Below are positions 7,230-15,310 of a stretch of 17,649 nucleotides of DNA, piece after piece (the stretch's first letter is position 1; each line of letters opens with the position of its first letter). The stretch comes from Elusimicrobiota bacterium (GTDB lineage: Bacteria > Elusimicrobiota > Elusimicrobia > O2-12-FULL-59-9): positions 1-17,649 of the forward strand of contig JACQRQ010000269.1 in assembly GCA_016206405.1 (NCBI GenBank), given 5' to 3'. Position numbers and translations under genes: made by a program. The notes beneath the pieces are model-generated. The model made no database searches. It was not told where the DNA came from and saw nothing but the letters and a program-made list of their open reading frames with translations.

Positions 7230-8030
7230 TTAAGTCTGCTCCATCGCCGGGACTTCCATCGTCGGGCGAGCTTCCGGCAGGGTCTTTTTCTCCGCGTAGG
7301 CCAGAAGGTGCATTTCAATGAGATAGGGGGGCTTGGATTCCATGATGTCGAGCACCCCCTCCACCAGGATTTCCAGCACCAAAGTTTCCTGAATCGCCCG
7401 GGTCCGGATTTTTCCGGCCACGGGGACGAACAGCAGATTGGCGAGAGAGATGCCGTAGAAAGCCGTGCTGATGGCCAAGGCCATGGCCGCGCCCACCTTG
7501 CTGGGGTCGGAAATCGTCCGCAGAACTTGGATGATTCCGAGCAAAGTCCCCAGCAGCCCGAACATCGGCGCCAAAATACCCATCGTCCTGAAAAGGTTGG
7601 CGTCCTCCATCTGGTTGAAGCGCTTCTGGCGGATGTCCTCGCCCAGGATGCGCTTGGCCTCCTTGACCTCCCCCGAGGTGATGGCGATGGTGATGGCGCG
7701 GTTGAGTTGGCCTTCGGCGAATTCGCGCCCCTCATCCTGGAGCTCGATGAGCCCGCCCCCCGAGCGCGCCTTGGTCGCCAGCCGCACCACCTCCGCGATG
7801 GTCTCCGGGACGGAGGGAAAGCGCGTCGCCACGAACAAGGACATGAGGTTCTTGAAGGCTTTGACCAAATCGTGAACGGAGCTGTTGATGAAAGTCGCGG
7901 CCAGAGTGCCGCCGAAAACGATGATGATGCCGTGGGTGTTTAAAAACGTGGTTCCGGCGCCGGCTTGGATGACGCCCCAAACAAGGACGCCGATGCCTCC
8001 GGCAAAACCGATAAGCGTCGCGAAGTCCAT
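7230..8030 (-). CDS. motA: MotA-like stator protein (MotA/TolQ/ExbB proton-channel family)
   Basis: A 266-residue inner-membrane protein with four transmembrane segments (about 2-22, 33-50, 147-170, 182-204) and a large cytoplasmic loop between the second and third. Conserved channel prolines are present in ILAPMFG (P155) and FVPVAG (P203). In the loop, R89 and E97 have the same 8-residue spacing as R90 and E98 of E. coli MotA, which contact FliG. The stator uses ion flow to push a rotor; here the evident partner is the FliF-FliG fusion directly upstream. I chose the ATG at 8030, two bases after the upstream stop codon, because GGGAG lies 8 bases before it. The TTG at 8036 would add two residues. 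Confidence 0.94.
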   Translation of the reverse strand: MDFATLIGFAGGIGVLVWGVIQAGAGTTFLNTHGIIIVFGGTLAATFINSSVHDLVKAFKNLMSLFVATRFPSVPETIAEVVRLATKARSGGGLIELQDEGREFAEGQLNRAITIAITSGEVKEAKRILGEDIRQKRFNQMEDANLFRTMGILAPMFGLLGTLLGIIQVLRTISDPSKVGAAMALAISTAFYGISLANLLFVPVAGKIRTRAIQETLVLEILVEGVLDIMESKPPYLIEMHLLAYAEKKTLPEARPTMEVPAMEQT

Positions 8031-8032
8031 GC

Positions 8033-9538
8033 TCAAGCTCCCAAGGTGATTCTGCCGGACTGCTCCATGCCGCGCACGACCTGCATGAAGCGCTTGCGCT
8101 CCGCTTCCTGCTGCGCGGCCGAGCTCTGCCGGTTGAGCTCATCGGCCAACACGCGGTGCAAGGCTTCCGGCAAGGCCGCCATGGCCGTCGTCTGAAGGTC
8201 CTTGGTCAGCCCCTTGAAAACGGTTCCGAGAGCCACGCGCTGGCGATAGGCTTCCCATAAAACGCTCTGCAGGGTGTTCTTGTCGAGGCCGATAATTTTT
8301 TCCACCGTCAGCATCCGGCGCTGAATGTCTTCGACCAGCTCGGGGTGCTCGATGCGCATTTCTTCCATCATGGCCCCTTGTTTTTCGGCCGCCTGGGTGT
8401 CCATGATCAACAGGATCTGGTCCACGCCGCCGACGATGGATTTCACCTGGTTTTCCAGCTGCCGGCTCAGGTCCACGACGGCCTCCGGCGAGATGGTCCT
8501 GGGGGAGGAGAGCAAAATGAAGACCTCCCGCTGCATTTCCGGGCTCAGGGAATCGAGAAGCTTGGAGGAGATATTGGCCGGCAGATAGGCGGCGACCGTG
8601 GCCAGGATTTGGGCGTCCGCTTCCGCCAGCACCAAGGACAGCTTGGAAATATTGTCGGCGTTGACGAAGGCGAAGGGCGAGGCGGCGCCGTCTTTTTGCT
8701 CCAAGAGCCCCGCCGCGCCGCCGCCCAGCGTCGGGCCGCCGCCGGCGCCCGCTTGCGGAAGCTGGCGCATCTCGTTGAAGCCCTGCTGAATTTGAAGAGG
8801 GGGGAGATTTCCGCCGATGCGGCCTTCCACGCTGAAGTTTTCCGCCGATTGAGCGAAGCGGTTGAGAAAGGTCCTGACCGGGCCGAACAAAAAGGCGGTC
8901 AGCATCAAAAGGCCGAAGACCCAGAACACGAACGGATTTAAATTATTCTTCCAGTACAAGAATTGCTCCCAGGAATCCCGGCGGAAAGCGATTCTTTCGA
9001 TGGCCAGCCCATCGCCCCGGGCGGCCTCCAGGCCGATCAACATCGGCAGGACTTTTTTCAAGTCCTCGATTTTCTCATCGGTGACGGCTTTGGGGACGAT
9101 GATGCGCACGCTCATGCTTTTGACGTAGTCGGAGGGGATCTTGACGGTCTGGGCGATCTGCTGCGTGAGCGGTTGAACGCCGGCCTTGACCCCGCCGGCT
9201 TCTTGGCGGAACTCCTGGGGCAGGAAGGTTTGGGTGATTCCCGGCATGGCTTGATCGGCGCCCGGGTTCTTCTCGTCCGTTTTTCCGGTTTTGCCCTCGA
9301 GCGGCTCCACGACGCTCCTGGTCTCCTGGGTCATGTTGAAATCCACGGTGATCTTCACCCAAATCAGAAAATCCTCGTTGCCCAAAAGCTTCTGCGTCAC
9401 CCCGCGAACTTTCTCCGTCAAGGCGTTTTCCAAAAGAATGCGCTCCTCGACGCCCAGCGTGGCCCCCAGCTCCCGGCACAGCGCCGGAAGAAGCGACAGC
9501 CCGGCCAGAAAAAGCATCCGCCTCGTTTTTGCTTTCAT
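8033..9538 (-). CDS. FliF C-terminal domain fused to FliG middle and C-terminal domains (membrane-anchored rotor-like protein)
   Basis: A 501-residue protein. Residues 1-22 form a signal or anchor segment. Residues about 30-188 resemble the C-terminal domain of the MS-ring protein FliF (EERILLENALTEKV..., a VKITVDFNMTQETRS strand, and the closing RGDGLAIERIAF). A transmembrane helix follows at about 199-222, then a Gly/Ala/Pro-rich linker. Residues about 290-501 match FliG middle and C-terminal domains: ILATVAAYLP, LSPEMQREV, a GLDKNTLQ stretch, FKGL near K442 and ADEL at 465-468. Missing are the FliF ring-building domains and the FliG N-domain, which normally binds FliF; the covalent link makes that contact unnecessary. 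The EHPQ and MFVF motifs of FliG appear only as EADAQ and MLTV. Start ATG at 9538, with GGGAG 12 bases upstream. A TTG at 9556 is the alternative. Confidence 0.85.
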   Translation of the reverse strand: MKAKTRRMLFLAGLSLLPALCRELGATLGVEERILLENALTEKVRGVTQKLLGNEDFLIWVKITVDFNMTQETRSVVEPLEGKTGKTDEKNPGADQAMPGITQTFLPQEFRQEAGGVKAGVQPLTQQIAQTVKIPSDYVKSMSVRIIVPKAVTDEKIEDLKKVLPMLIGLEAARGDGLAIERIAFRRDSWEQFLYWKNNLNPFVFWVFGLLMLTAFLFGPVRTFLNRFAQSAENFSVEGRIGGNLPPLQIQQGFNEMRQLPQAGAGGGPTLGGGAAGLLEQKDGAASPFAFVNADNISKLSLVLAEADAQILATVAAYLPANISSKLLDSLSPEMQREVFILLSSPRTISPEAVVDLSRQLENQVKSIVGGVDQILLIMDTQAAEKQGAMMEEMRIEHPELVEDIQRRMLTVEKIIGLDKNTLQSVLWEAYRQRVALGTVFKGLTKDLQTTAMAALPEALHRVLADELNRQSSAAQQEAERKRFMQVVRGMEQSGRITLGA

Positions 9539-9720
9539 GGGATTATGCGCTCCCAACGGAATTCTTCAACGGCTTTGAGGGCCGTCGCAGGAGCTCGGCG
9601 CACACTATAAGGTTAAGCGGATTGTGCGAAATTGTCAATACCAAGGGGAAAAGTGGAGTCCGCAAGCGTTTTTTGGGTAGAATGTGGGCGGCTTTGAAAG
9701 CCCCCGGCAGGAGACACCCG
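9539..9720. promoter_or_regulatory. Divergent control region between the motor operon and the amine cluster
   Basis: On the minus strand a perfect -35 TTGACA (9638-9633) is followed at 17 bp by a poor -10 (TAACCT), and a better -10-like TATAGT (9609-9604) lies 23 bp downstream, so the exact leftward promoter is unclear. On the plus strand a -10-like TAGAAT (9678-9683) lacks a good -35. The ligase gene has a clear ribosome site, AGGAG (9709-9713), 7 bases before its ATG. No operator palindrome stands out. Confidence 0.4.
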
Positions 9721-11085
9721 ATGAGCGGAAAAATTTCTCTAAAAGAGCTTGCGGCGCAAATCCGCAAAGACGAAATCGACACCGTGCTGGCCGTTTTCCC
9801 GGACATGCAGGGGCGCTGGATGGGCAAGCGGGTCACGGGGAGATATTTTTTGGACAACGTCATGGAGAGCGGGCTGCATGCCTGCGCCTATCTCTTGGCG
9901 ACCGACGTGGACATGGAGCCCCTTCCGGGCTTTGAGTTCGCGAGCTGGCAGACGGGCTACCAGGATTTCCACATGCTCCCGGATTGGGGAACCTTGAGGA
10001 TGATTCCATGGCTGGAAAAGACGGCGCTGGTGGTCTGCGACGCGGCCGCGGAAAACGGCGCGCCCGTTTCCATAGCGCCGCGCAGCATCTTAAAGCGGCA
10101 AATCGAGCGCGCGGCGCAAAAGGGGCTGCGGCTTAAAGTGGCCTCCGAGCTTGAATTTTTCTTGTTTAAAGAGACGTATGAAACCGCCCAACAGAAAAAT
10201 TACCACGGCTTGGAGCCCTTCGGCCATTACATCGAGGACTATCACGTCCTGCAGGGCAGCAAAGAGGAATTCCTGATGCGGGCCATCCGCACGCAGATGG
10301 AGGCGGCCGGGGTTCCGGTGGAGTTTTCCAAGGGCGAATGGGGAAAGGGCCAGCATGAGATCAACCTCCGCTGCGCCGATCCCCTGGAGATGGCCGACCG
10401 TCATTCGATCTACAAGACGGGCGTCAAAGAAATCGCGATGTCCAAAGGGCTCGCCGTGACCTTCATGGCCAAATACGACGGCCGGCAAGCCGGCTCCAGT
10501 TTTCATCTGCACGCGAGCCTGTGGGACGCTTCCGGGAAAAAGGCCCTTTTCTGGAATGCGGCCAAAAAATCCCCTTCGCCCTTGTTTTCGCATTTTCTGG
10601 CCGGGCAGATGGCTTTGGCGAGGGAGTTTTCCTATTTCTTCGCGCCCCACGTCAACTCCTACAAACGCTACCAAAGCGGCTCCTTTGCGCCCACGCGCAT
10701 CGCCTGGGGGCGGGACAACCGCACTTGCGGCTTTCGCATCGTCGGGGAGGAAGAAAACTATCGGATTGAAAACAGGATTCCGGGGGCGGACGCCAATCCG
10801 TATTTAGCCTTCGCCGCCGCCATCGCGGCGGGCCTCTACGGCCTGGAACGTAAGCTGCCCTTGGCAGGGGAAACGCGCGGCAACGCCTACCTGGCCGAAG
10901 GGGTTGCCGACGTGCCGAAATCGCTGGCGGAGGCGGTGGAGCTGCTGCGCCAAAGCTCGCGGGCGCGCGAGGCCTTCGGCCCGGAGGTCGTCGAGCATTA
11001 CCTGCGCTCCGCCGGCTTGGAGCAGGCCTCTTTCGACGCCGCCGTCACCTGCTGGGAGCGGGAGAAGTTCTTTGAAAGGATATAG
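9721..11085 (+). CDS. Glutamine synthetase family protein, gamma-glutamyl-polyamine/amine synthetase type
   Basis: A 454-residue cytoplasmic ATP-dependent ligase. The N-terminal beta-grasp domain spans about 16-105. The catalytic domain has the metal-binding glutamates E143 and E145 in ASELEFFLF, then E206 and E213 (GQHEINLR), GSSFHLHASL with H262 and H264, the ATP/glutamate region NSYKRY...APTRIAWG...NR (312-334), and ENRIPGADANPY (350-361). The ends and loops resemble PuuA-like enzymes that join glutamate to amines more than housekeeping GlnA, and no C-terminal adenylylation signature (NLYxLP) is seen. The downstream dehydrogenase genes support amine catabolism. The exact amine cannot be read from sequence. 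I chose ATG 9721 because of the AGGAG 7 bases upstream; the longer frame from 9529 overlaps the control region. Confidence 0.85.
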   Translation: MSGKISLKELAAQIRKDEIDTVLAVFPDMQGRWMGKRVTGRYFLDNVMESGLHACAYLLATDVDMEPLPGFEFASWQTGYQDFHMLPDWGTLRMIPWLEKTALVVCDAAAENGAPVSIAPRSILKRQIERAAQKGLRLKVASELEFFLFKETYETAQQKNYHGLEPFGHYIEDYHVLQGSKEEFLMRAIRTQMEAAGVPVEFSKGEWGKGQHEINLRCADPLEMADRHSIYKTGVKEIAMSKGLAVTFMAKYDGRQAGSSFHLHASLWDASGKKALFWNAAKKSPSPLFSHFLAGQMALAREFSYFFAPHVNSYKRYQSGSFAPTRIAWGRDNRTCGFRIVGEEENYRIENRIPGADANPYLAFAAAIAAGLYGLERKLPLAGETRGNAYLAEGVADVPKSLAEAVELLRQSSRAREAFGPEVVEHYLRSAGLEQASFDAAVTCWEREKFFERI

Positions 11086-11088
11086 ACT

Positions 11089-11856
11089 ATGCGCTTAAAA
11101 AACAAGGTTTGCCTGATCACGGGGGTCGCCAGCGGCATGGGGCGCGCGGCGGCCCGAAGGTTCGCCCAAGAGGGGGCCAAGGTCGTTGGAACGGACGTCC
11201 AGGCGCCGGCGGGCGAGGCGGCGATGCAAGAAGTGAAAGCGCAGGGCGGCGACGGCATTTTTATCGCGGGAGACATCTCCCGGCCCGAAGACGCCCGGGA
11301 GATGGTCCGGCGCGGCGTCGAGCGCTACGGGCGATTGGACGTCCTCTACAATAACGCCGGCATTTTTCCGTCCGACGACTGCTCGGTGATTAACACGGAA
11401 CCGGAAGTCTGGGACCTCGTCTACCGCGTGAACTTGAAGGGGATGTACCTGATGTGCCGCTACGGCATACCCGAAATCATTCGCGGCGGCGGAGGCTCGG
11501 TCATCAACATCGCCTCTTTCGTGGCGTTGGTGGGCTGCTCGGTGCCGCAGGACGCCTACACGTCGTCTAAAGGCGCGGTCATCGCGCTGAGCAAATCCCT
11601 GGCGGTCCAGTTCGGCCCCAAGGGCGTGCGCTGCAACGCCGTCTGCCCCGGGCCGGTGGAAACGCCGCTTCTGATGCAGTGGCTTTTGAGCAACCCCGCC
11701 GAGAAGGCCAAGCGCATCAACCGCATCCCGATGGGGCGCTTGGGCAAGCCCGAGGAGATCGTCGCCTTGGCCGTTTATCTGGCCTCGGATGAATCCGCCT
11801 GGACCAACGGCGCGGCCATCGTGGTTGACGGCGGCATCACCGCCAATTATTTTTAA
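11089..11856 (+). CDS. Short-chain dehydrogenase/reductase (SDR), NAD(P)-dependent
   Basis: A 255-residue classical SDR. The cofactor motif TGVASGMG is at 11-18. D36 after the second strand (VVGTDV) suggests NAD rather than NADP. NNAG is at 88-91, and the catalytic set is N115, S143, Y157 and K161 (YTSSK). The C-terminus has the usual PGPVETPL and GGITANYF. It would oxidise an alcohol to a carbonyl or the reverse; the substrate is unknown. It starts 3 bases after the ligase stop, with AAAGGA inside the ligase 3' end serving as ribosome site, so the two are co-transcribed. A plausible role is oxidation of a gamma-glutamylated amino-alcohol to the aldehyde used by the next gene. This is inferred from gene order. 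Confidence 0.92.
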   Translation: MRLKNKVCLITGVASGMGRAAARRFAQEGAKVVGTDVQAPAGEAAMQEVKAQGGDGIFIAGDISRPEDAREMVRRGVERYGRLDVLYNNAGIFPSDDCSVINTEPEVWDLVYRVNLKGMYLMCRYGIPEIIRGGGGSVINIASFVALVGCSVPQDAYTSSKGAVIALSKSLAVQFGPKGVRCNAVCPGPVETPLLMQWLLSNPAEKAKRINRIPMGRLGKPEEIVALAVYLASDESAWTNGAAIVVDGGITANYF

Positions 11857-11857
11857 G

Positions 11858-11877
11858 CGGCGGCCTGGCGCCGTTTT
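11858..11877 (+). terminator. Possible short terminator after the SDR gene
   Basis: CGGCG (11858-11862) pairs perfectly with CGCCG (11869-11873) around a 6-base loop, followed by TTTT (11874-11877). The stem is only 5 bp. If it works, the ligase-SDR pair and the dehydrogenase-transporter pair may be separate or only partly linked transcripts. No convincing promoter is visible between here and the next gene. Confidence 0.4.
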
Positions 11878-11924
11878 GCATAGGGTCCGCCAGTTATTGT
11901 TTGCCAGGCCCTTATTGTGATAGC

Positions 11925-13433
11925 ATGAAACGCGTCATGTCCCCCCAAGCTTCGAAAAAAATCAAGCGCGCCCCCGCCTCAGCTCCGGTCAAATCCCTTT
12001 GGCATTTATGGATCGGGGGAAAGGCCGTCTCGAGCCTGGCGGGCAAGCGCTTCGTCGTGCATAATCCGGCCAACGGGCAAAAGTTGACCGAGGTCGCGCA
12101 GGGCGACGCGGCGGACGTCGACGCGGCCGTGTCGGCCGCCCGCCGAGCTTTCGACGGCCCTTGGGCCAAGTTTGGTCCCAGAGACAGGGCGCGGGCGTTG
12201 TTTAAATTCGCGCAGGCCGTGCGGGATCACCGCGAAGAGCTGGCGCTGCTTGAAACCTACAACACCGGCAAGCCCATCGGCGATTCGCGGGGCGAGGTCG
12301 CCGTCGCGGCCGACTGCTTTGAATATTACGCCGGGGCCGTGACCAAATATTTCGGCAGCACCATACCCGTTTCGGCCACCGGCCTGGATTTTACTCTGCG
12401 CCAGCCCATGGGGGTTTGCGGACTGGTCGTGCCTTGGAATTTTCCCATCATGATCACGGCCTGGAAACTGGCCCCGGCCCTGGCCTGCGGCAACACGGCC
12501 GTGATAAAGCCGGCCAGCTATACCCCGCTGACGGCGCTCCGGCTCGCGCAGCTCTGCGAGGAGGCCGGAATCCCGGAAGGGGTCGTCAACGTCGTGCCGG
12601 GTCCGGGCGACGTGGCCGGGCAGGCTCTCGCCGCGCATCCCGGGGTCGCCAAGATTTCTTTTACCGGGGAGACCGCCACCGGGGAGCGCGTCCTGCGCGC
12701 CGCGGCCGCGACGATTAAGCGGGTTTCCCTGGAGCTGGGCGGGAAATCCCCCAACATCGTCTTCGCCGACTGCGATTTGGAGCGCTGCGTCGAGAAATCC
12801 GTTTTTTCGGTGTTCGGCAACGCGGGGCAGGACTGCTGCGCGCGCAGCCGCGCCCTGGTTGAAAAAAGCGCGGTGGAGGAGTTTGTCGGCCGTTTCGCGG
12901 AGCGCACCCGTAAAATCGTGGTGGGCGATCCGTTGGACGAGGCCACGCAAGTGGGCCCCATGATTTCGCGCCAGCAGCGCGAGCGCGTGCAGGGATACGT
13001 CGCGTTGGGGCAGAAGGAGGGCGCCCGGCTGGTGTGCGGAGGCGGCCTGCCTGAAGACGTCCGGTGGAAGGCGGGACACTTTCTGATGCCCGCCGTTTTG
13101 AGCGAAGCCCGGCCCGGGATGCGCGTGGCGCAAGAGGAGATTTTCGGCCCGGTGCTCTGCGTCCTGGCTTTTGACGGCGAAGAGGAGGCCGTCCGCCTGG
13201 CCAACGACACGCCCTACGGACTTTCCGGCTCCATCTGGACCCGCGACTTATCCAAGGCTCTGCGCGTCGCGCGCCGGGTTGAAAGCGGAAACTTAAGCGT
13301 CAACTCGGCCACCAGCGTTTATTTGGAAGCGCCTTTCGGGGGATTTAAGCGCAGCGGCGTGGGCCGCGAGCTCGGCATGGGAGCCATGGACCTCTACAGC
13401 GAAGTGAAGAACGTTTTCGTGGAGCACGGTTGA
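11925..13433 (+). CDS. NAD(P)-dependent aldehyde dehydrogenase, PuuC/betaine-aldehyde dehydrogenase type
   Basis: A 502-residue enzyme that oxidises an aldehyde to its acid. Numbered from the ATG at 11925, key residues are N172 (VVPWNFP), K195 (VIKPAS), the FTGETATG cofactor loop, general base E270 (LELGGKSP) and catalytic C304 (GQDCCARSR). EEIFGPV and the PFGGFKRSG region near the C-terminus are typical. The closest families by eye are amino-aldehyde dehydrogenases (gamma-glutamyl-aminobutyraldehyde, betaine aldehyde). Its place after a PuuA-like ligase and an SDR supports a gamma-glutamylated amino-aldehyde substrate. The start is uncertain: ATG 11925 or ATG 11937 (498 residues), since neither has a clear ribosome site. 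It is followed after 14 bases by the transporter gene. Confidence 0.92.
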   Translation: MKRVMSPQASKKIKRAPASAPVKSLWHLWIGGKAVSSLAGKRFVVHNPANGQKLTEVAQGDAADVDAAVSAARRAFDGPWAKFGPRDRARALFKFAQAVRDHREELALLETYNTGKPIGDSRGEVAVAADCFEYYAGAVTKYFGSTIPVSATGLDFTLRQPMGVCGLVVPWNFPIMITAWKLAPALACGNTAVIKPASYTPLTALRLAQLCEEAGIPEGVVNVVPGPGDVAGQALAAHPGVAKISFTGETATGERVLRAAAATIKRVSLELGGKSPNIVFADCDLERCVEKSVFSVFGNAGQDCCARSRALVEKSAVEEFVGRFAERTRKIVVGDPLDEATQVGPMISRQQRERVQGYVALGQKEGARLVCGGGLPEDVRWKAGHFLMPAVLSEARPGMRVAQEEIFGPVLCVLAFDGEEEAVRLANDTPYGLSGSIWTRDLSKALRVARRVESGNLSVNSATSVYLEAPFGGFKRSGVGRELGMGAMDLYSEVKNVFVEHG

Positions 13434-13447
13434 GGCGAGGAGCCTAA

Positions 13448-14728
13448 ATGACCATACATGAACTGATCAGCTTGGCCGGGACCTTCATCCTGATCGGCAT
13501 CGGCTACGCGCTCTGCGCAAACAAGGCCCGCATTCGTTGGAAGACCATAGCGTGGGGCTGCGCGCTGCAGTTTATCTTCGCCGTTCTGGTGCTCAAAACC
13601 CCGCCGGGCCAATGGTTTTTTTCGCTCATGAACGACGTCATCACCCGGCTGCTGTCGTTCCAGGAAGAGGGCGGCAAGTTCGTGTTCAACGCTTTGGCCA
13701 TACCGCCCGGCGCGGAAGGCTCCATGGGTTTTTTCTTCGCCTTCCAGGTTCTGACCACCATCATCTTTTTCTCCTCCCTGATGTCGGTGCTTTACTACCT
13801 GGGCGTCATGCAGTGGATCGTGCTGTTTTTCGCCAAAATCATGCGCCGGTTTATGGGGACTTCCGGCGCGGAAACCTTATCCGCCTCGGCCAATATTTTC
13901 GTCGGGCAGACCGAGGCGCCTCTGCTCATCAAGCCCTACGTGGCCGAGATGACCGAATCGGAGCTGATGTGCGTCATGGTGGGGGGCATGGCGACCGTGG
14001 CCGGCGGAGTGATGGCGGCCTACGTCGGCATGCTCAAGACTTACTTTCCGGACATTGCCGGGCATTTATTGGCGGCCAGCGTCATGAGCGCGCCCGCGGC
14101 CTTGGTGATGGCCAAAATCATTATCCCGGAAACCGGCCATCCCAAAACCATGGGGACGGTCAAGCTTGAATATAAAGACCCATCCATCAACGTCATCGAG
14201 GCCGCGGCCAACGGCGCCGCCACCGGCCTTCAACTGGCTTTAAACGTCGGCACGATGCTCATCGCCTTCATGTCGCTTCTGGCCCTGGCGAATTTCATGA
14301 TCAGCTCGGCTCTGGGACATTTGGGATTTGCGGGCATGACTCTGGAAAAGCTTTTGGGCTACGCCTTCATGCCCCTGGCGTGGATCATGGGCACTCCCTG
14401 GAAGGACTGCATGATCGTGGGTCAATTCATGGGCGAAAAAACCGTCTTAAACGAATTCGTGGCCTACCTCCACATGGCTCAATACGCGGCCGCCCATCCG
14501 GGGGAACTATCTCACCGGGCTTTCGTCATTTCCACCTACGCGCTTTGCGGATTTTCCAACTTCCTTTCCATCGGCATCCAGATCGGCGGCATCGGGGCAT
14601 TAGGACGGGACGACGAAGAGCGGCAGAGACTGCGGCAAAGCCTGGCCCGTCTAGGAATTAAAGCCCTCATCGGCGGCAGCCTGGCCTCCTTCATGACTGC
14701 CACCATCGCCGGCATTCTCGTGCCGTAG
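13448..14728 (+). CDS. nupC: Concentrative nucleoside transporter (CNT/NupC family)
   Basis: A 426-residue inner-membrane symporter that imports nucleosides with sodium or protons. It has multiple hydrophobic segments and all the family signatures: GQTEAPL (153-159, the nucleoside-base contact loop in known CNT structures), SAPAA (214-218), NVIEAAANGA (248-257), LNEFVAY (334-340, with the substrate-binding glutamate E336), and GFSNFLSIG (368-376) carrying the F, N and S that contact the ribose. Length matches the family. GAGGAG ends 5 bases before the ATG, and the gene follows the aldehyde dehydrogenase by 14 bases, so the two are probably co-transcribed. Whether it imports ordinary nucleosides or a modified compound for this cluster is unknown. 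Confidence 0.93.
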   Translation: MTIHELISLAGTFILIGIGYALCANKARIRWKTIAWGCALQFIFAVLVLKTPPGQWFFSLMNDVITRLLSFQEEGGKFVFNALAIPPGAEGSMGFFFAFQVLTTIIFFSSLMSVLYYLGVMQWIVLFFAKIMRRFMGTSGAETLSASANIFVGQTEAPLLIKPYVAEMTESELMCVMVGGMATVAGGVMAAYVGMLKTYFPDIAGHLLAASVMSAPAALVMAKIIIPETGHPKTMGTVKLEYKDPSINVIEAAANGAATGLQLALNVGTMLIAFMSLLALANFMISSALGHLGFAGMTLEKLLGYAFMPLAWIMGTPWKDCMIVGQFMGEKTVLNEFVAYLHMAQYAAAHPGELSHRAFVISTYALCGFSNFLSIGIQIGGIGALGRDDEERQRLRQSLARLGIKALIGGSLASFMTATIAGILVP

Positions 14729-14763
14729 TCCAACCATTTAAATATTCTGGAAGGGGAGCGGGT

Positions 14764-14979
14764 TCAGCGGCGCCTTACGAGAGCCCATAGCAAACTTAAG
14801 ACGACGCTAACGAGCAGGCAGCTCGCCAGCGGGAAGTGGAGGGTTAAATGGCCGCGGCGGAGGTGAAAGTCGCCGGGCAGGCGTCCTAGAAACGGGATTT
14901 TGTCCGCGGCCAGAAGGATGGCCCCTGCGGCCGCCAGGCAGACGCCAAGCAGGATTAGGGATTTGCCCACGGGGATCAC
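14764..14979 (-). CDS. DUF2905 family small membrane protein
   Basis: A 71-residue protein with two hydrophobic segments (about 5-24 and 48-66) separated by the diagnostic GRLPGDFHL turn at about 32-40 of the DUF2905 family, whose function is unknown. The start is GTG at 14979. A strong AAGGAG lies 8 bases upstream, inside the end of the cupin gene. The GTG overlaps the cupin stop codon as GTGA, so translation is probably coupled. Length is normal for the family. Confidence 0.85.
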   Translation of the reverse strand: MIPVGKSLILLGVCLAAAGAILLAADKIPFLGRLPGDFHLRRGHLTLHFPLASCLLVSVVLSLLWALVRRR

Positions 14980-15272
14980 CGGTCGCGCTCCTTGTAGCCG
15001 TAGAGCCAGCGGGACGCGGTGCTCCCCGCGTTGCGCACCGTGTGGACGGTCTTGGCCGGAATCAGGATCTCTTCGCCGGCCTTCGGCCGCAGCTTCCGCC
15101 CCCGCATCTCCAACTCCACGACGCCTTCAAGAATCATGAAGAGCTCATCCGTCGGGTGGACATAGCCCTCCCAAACCTGCCCCGGCGGATCGGTCCAAAG
15201 CTCGCACGAAAACCCCCGCCCCCGCCAGTCCTTCGCCACCGCCGCCCGATCGACGCCGGTTGGTTCCCTCAT
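14976..15272 (-). CDS. Small single-domain cupin protein
   Basis: A 98-residue cupin (about residues 30-92). Motif 1 is degenerate: the expected HxH reads Y37-V-H39, then E43 and G50. Motif 2 is nearly intact: G66, P72, H77, N81, with lysine in place of glycine at 74. Two histidines and one glutamate could still bind a metal, so activity is possible but not assured. Such proteins are often sugar- or antibiotic-modifying enzymes, or regulators; no function can be assigned here. First gene of a two-gene unit with DUF2905. The ATG at 15272 has a weak GGAAA just upstream. Confidence 0.85.
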   Translation of the reverse strand: MREPTGVDRAAVAKDWRGRGFSCELWTDPPGQVWEGYVHPTDELFMILEGVVELEMRGRKLRPKAGEEILIPAKTVHTVRNAGSTASRWLYGYKERDR

Positions 15273-15310
15273 TTTCCAAAGTAGGTCATGACGATGCTTA
15301 TGTGCATGGC

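Noticed and set aside
7308..7943. 211-codon open frame antisense to motA
   Set aside because: Shadow of motA with a His/Gln/Arg-rich low-complexity product.
12006..13133. 375-codon open frame antisense to the aldehyde dehydrogenase
   Set aside because: Codon-bias shadow; no motif or ribosome site, while the sense gene is a complete dehydrogenase.
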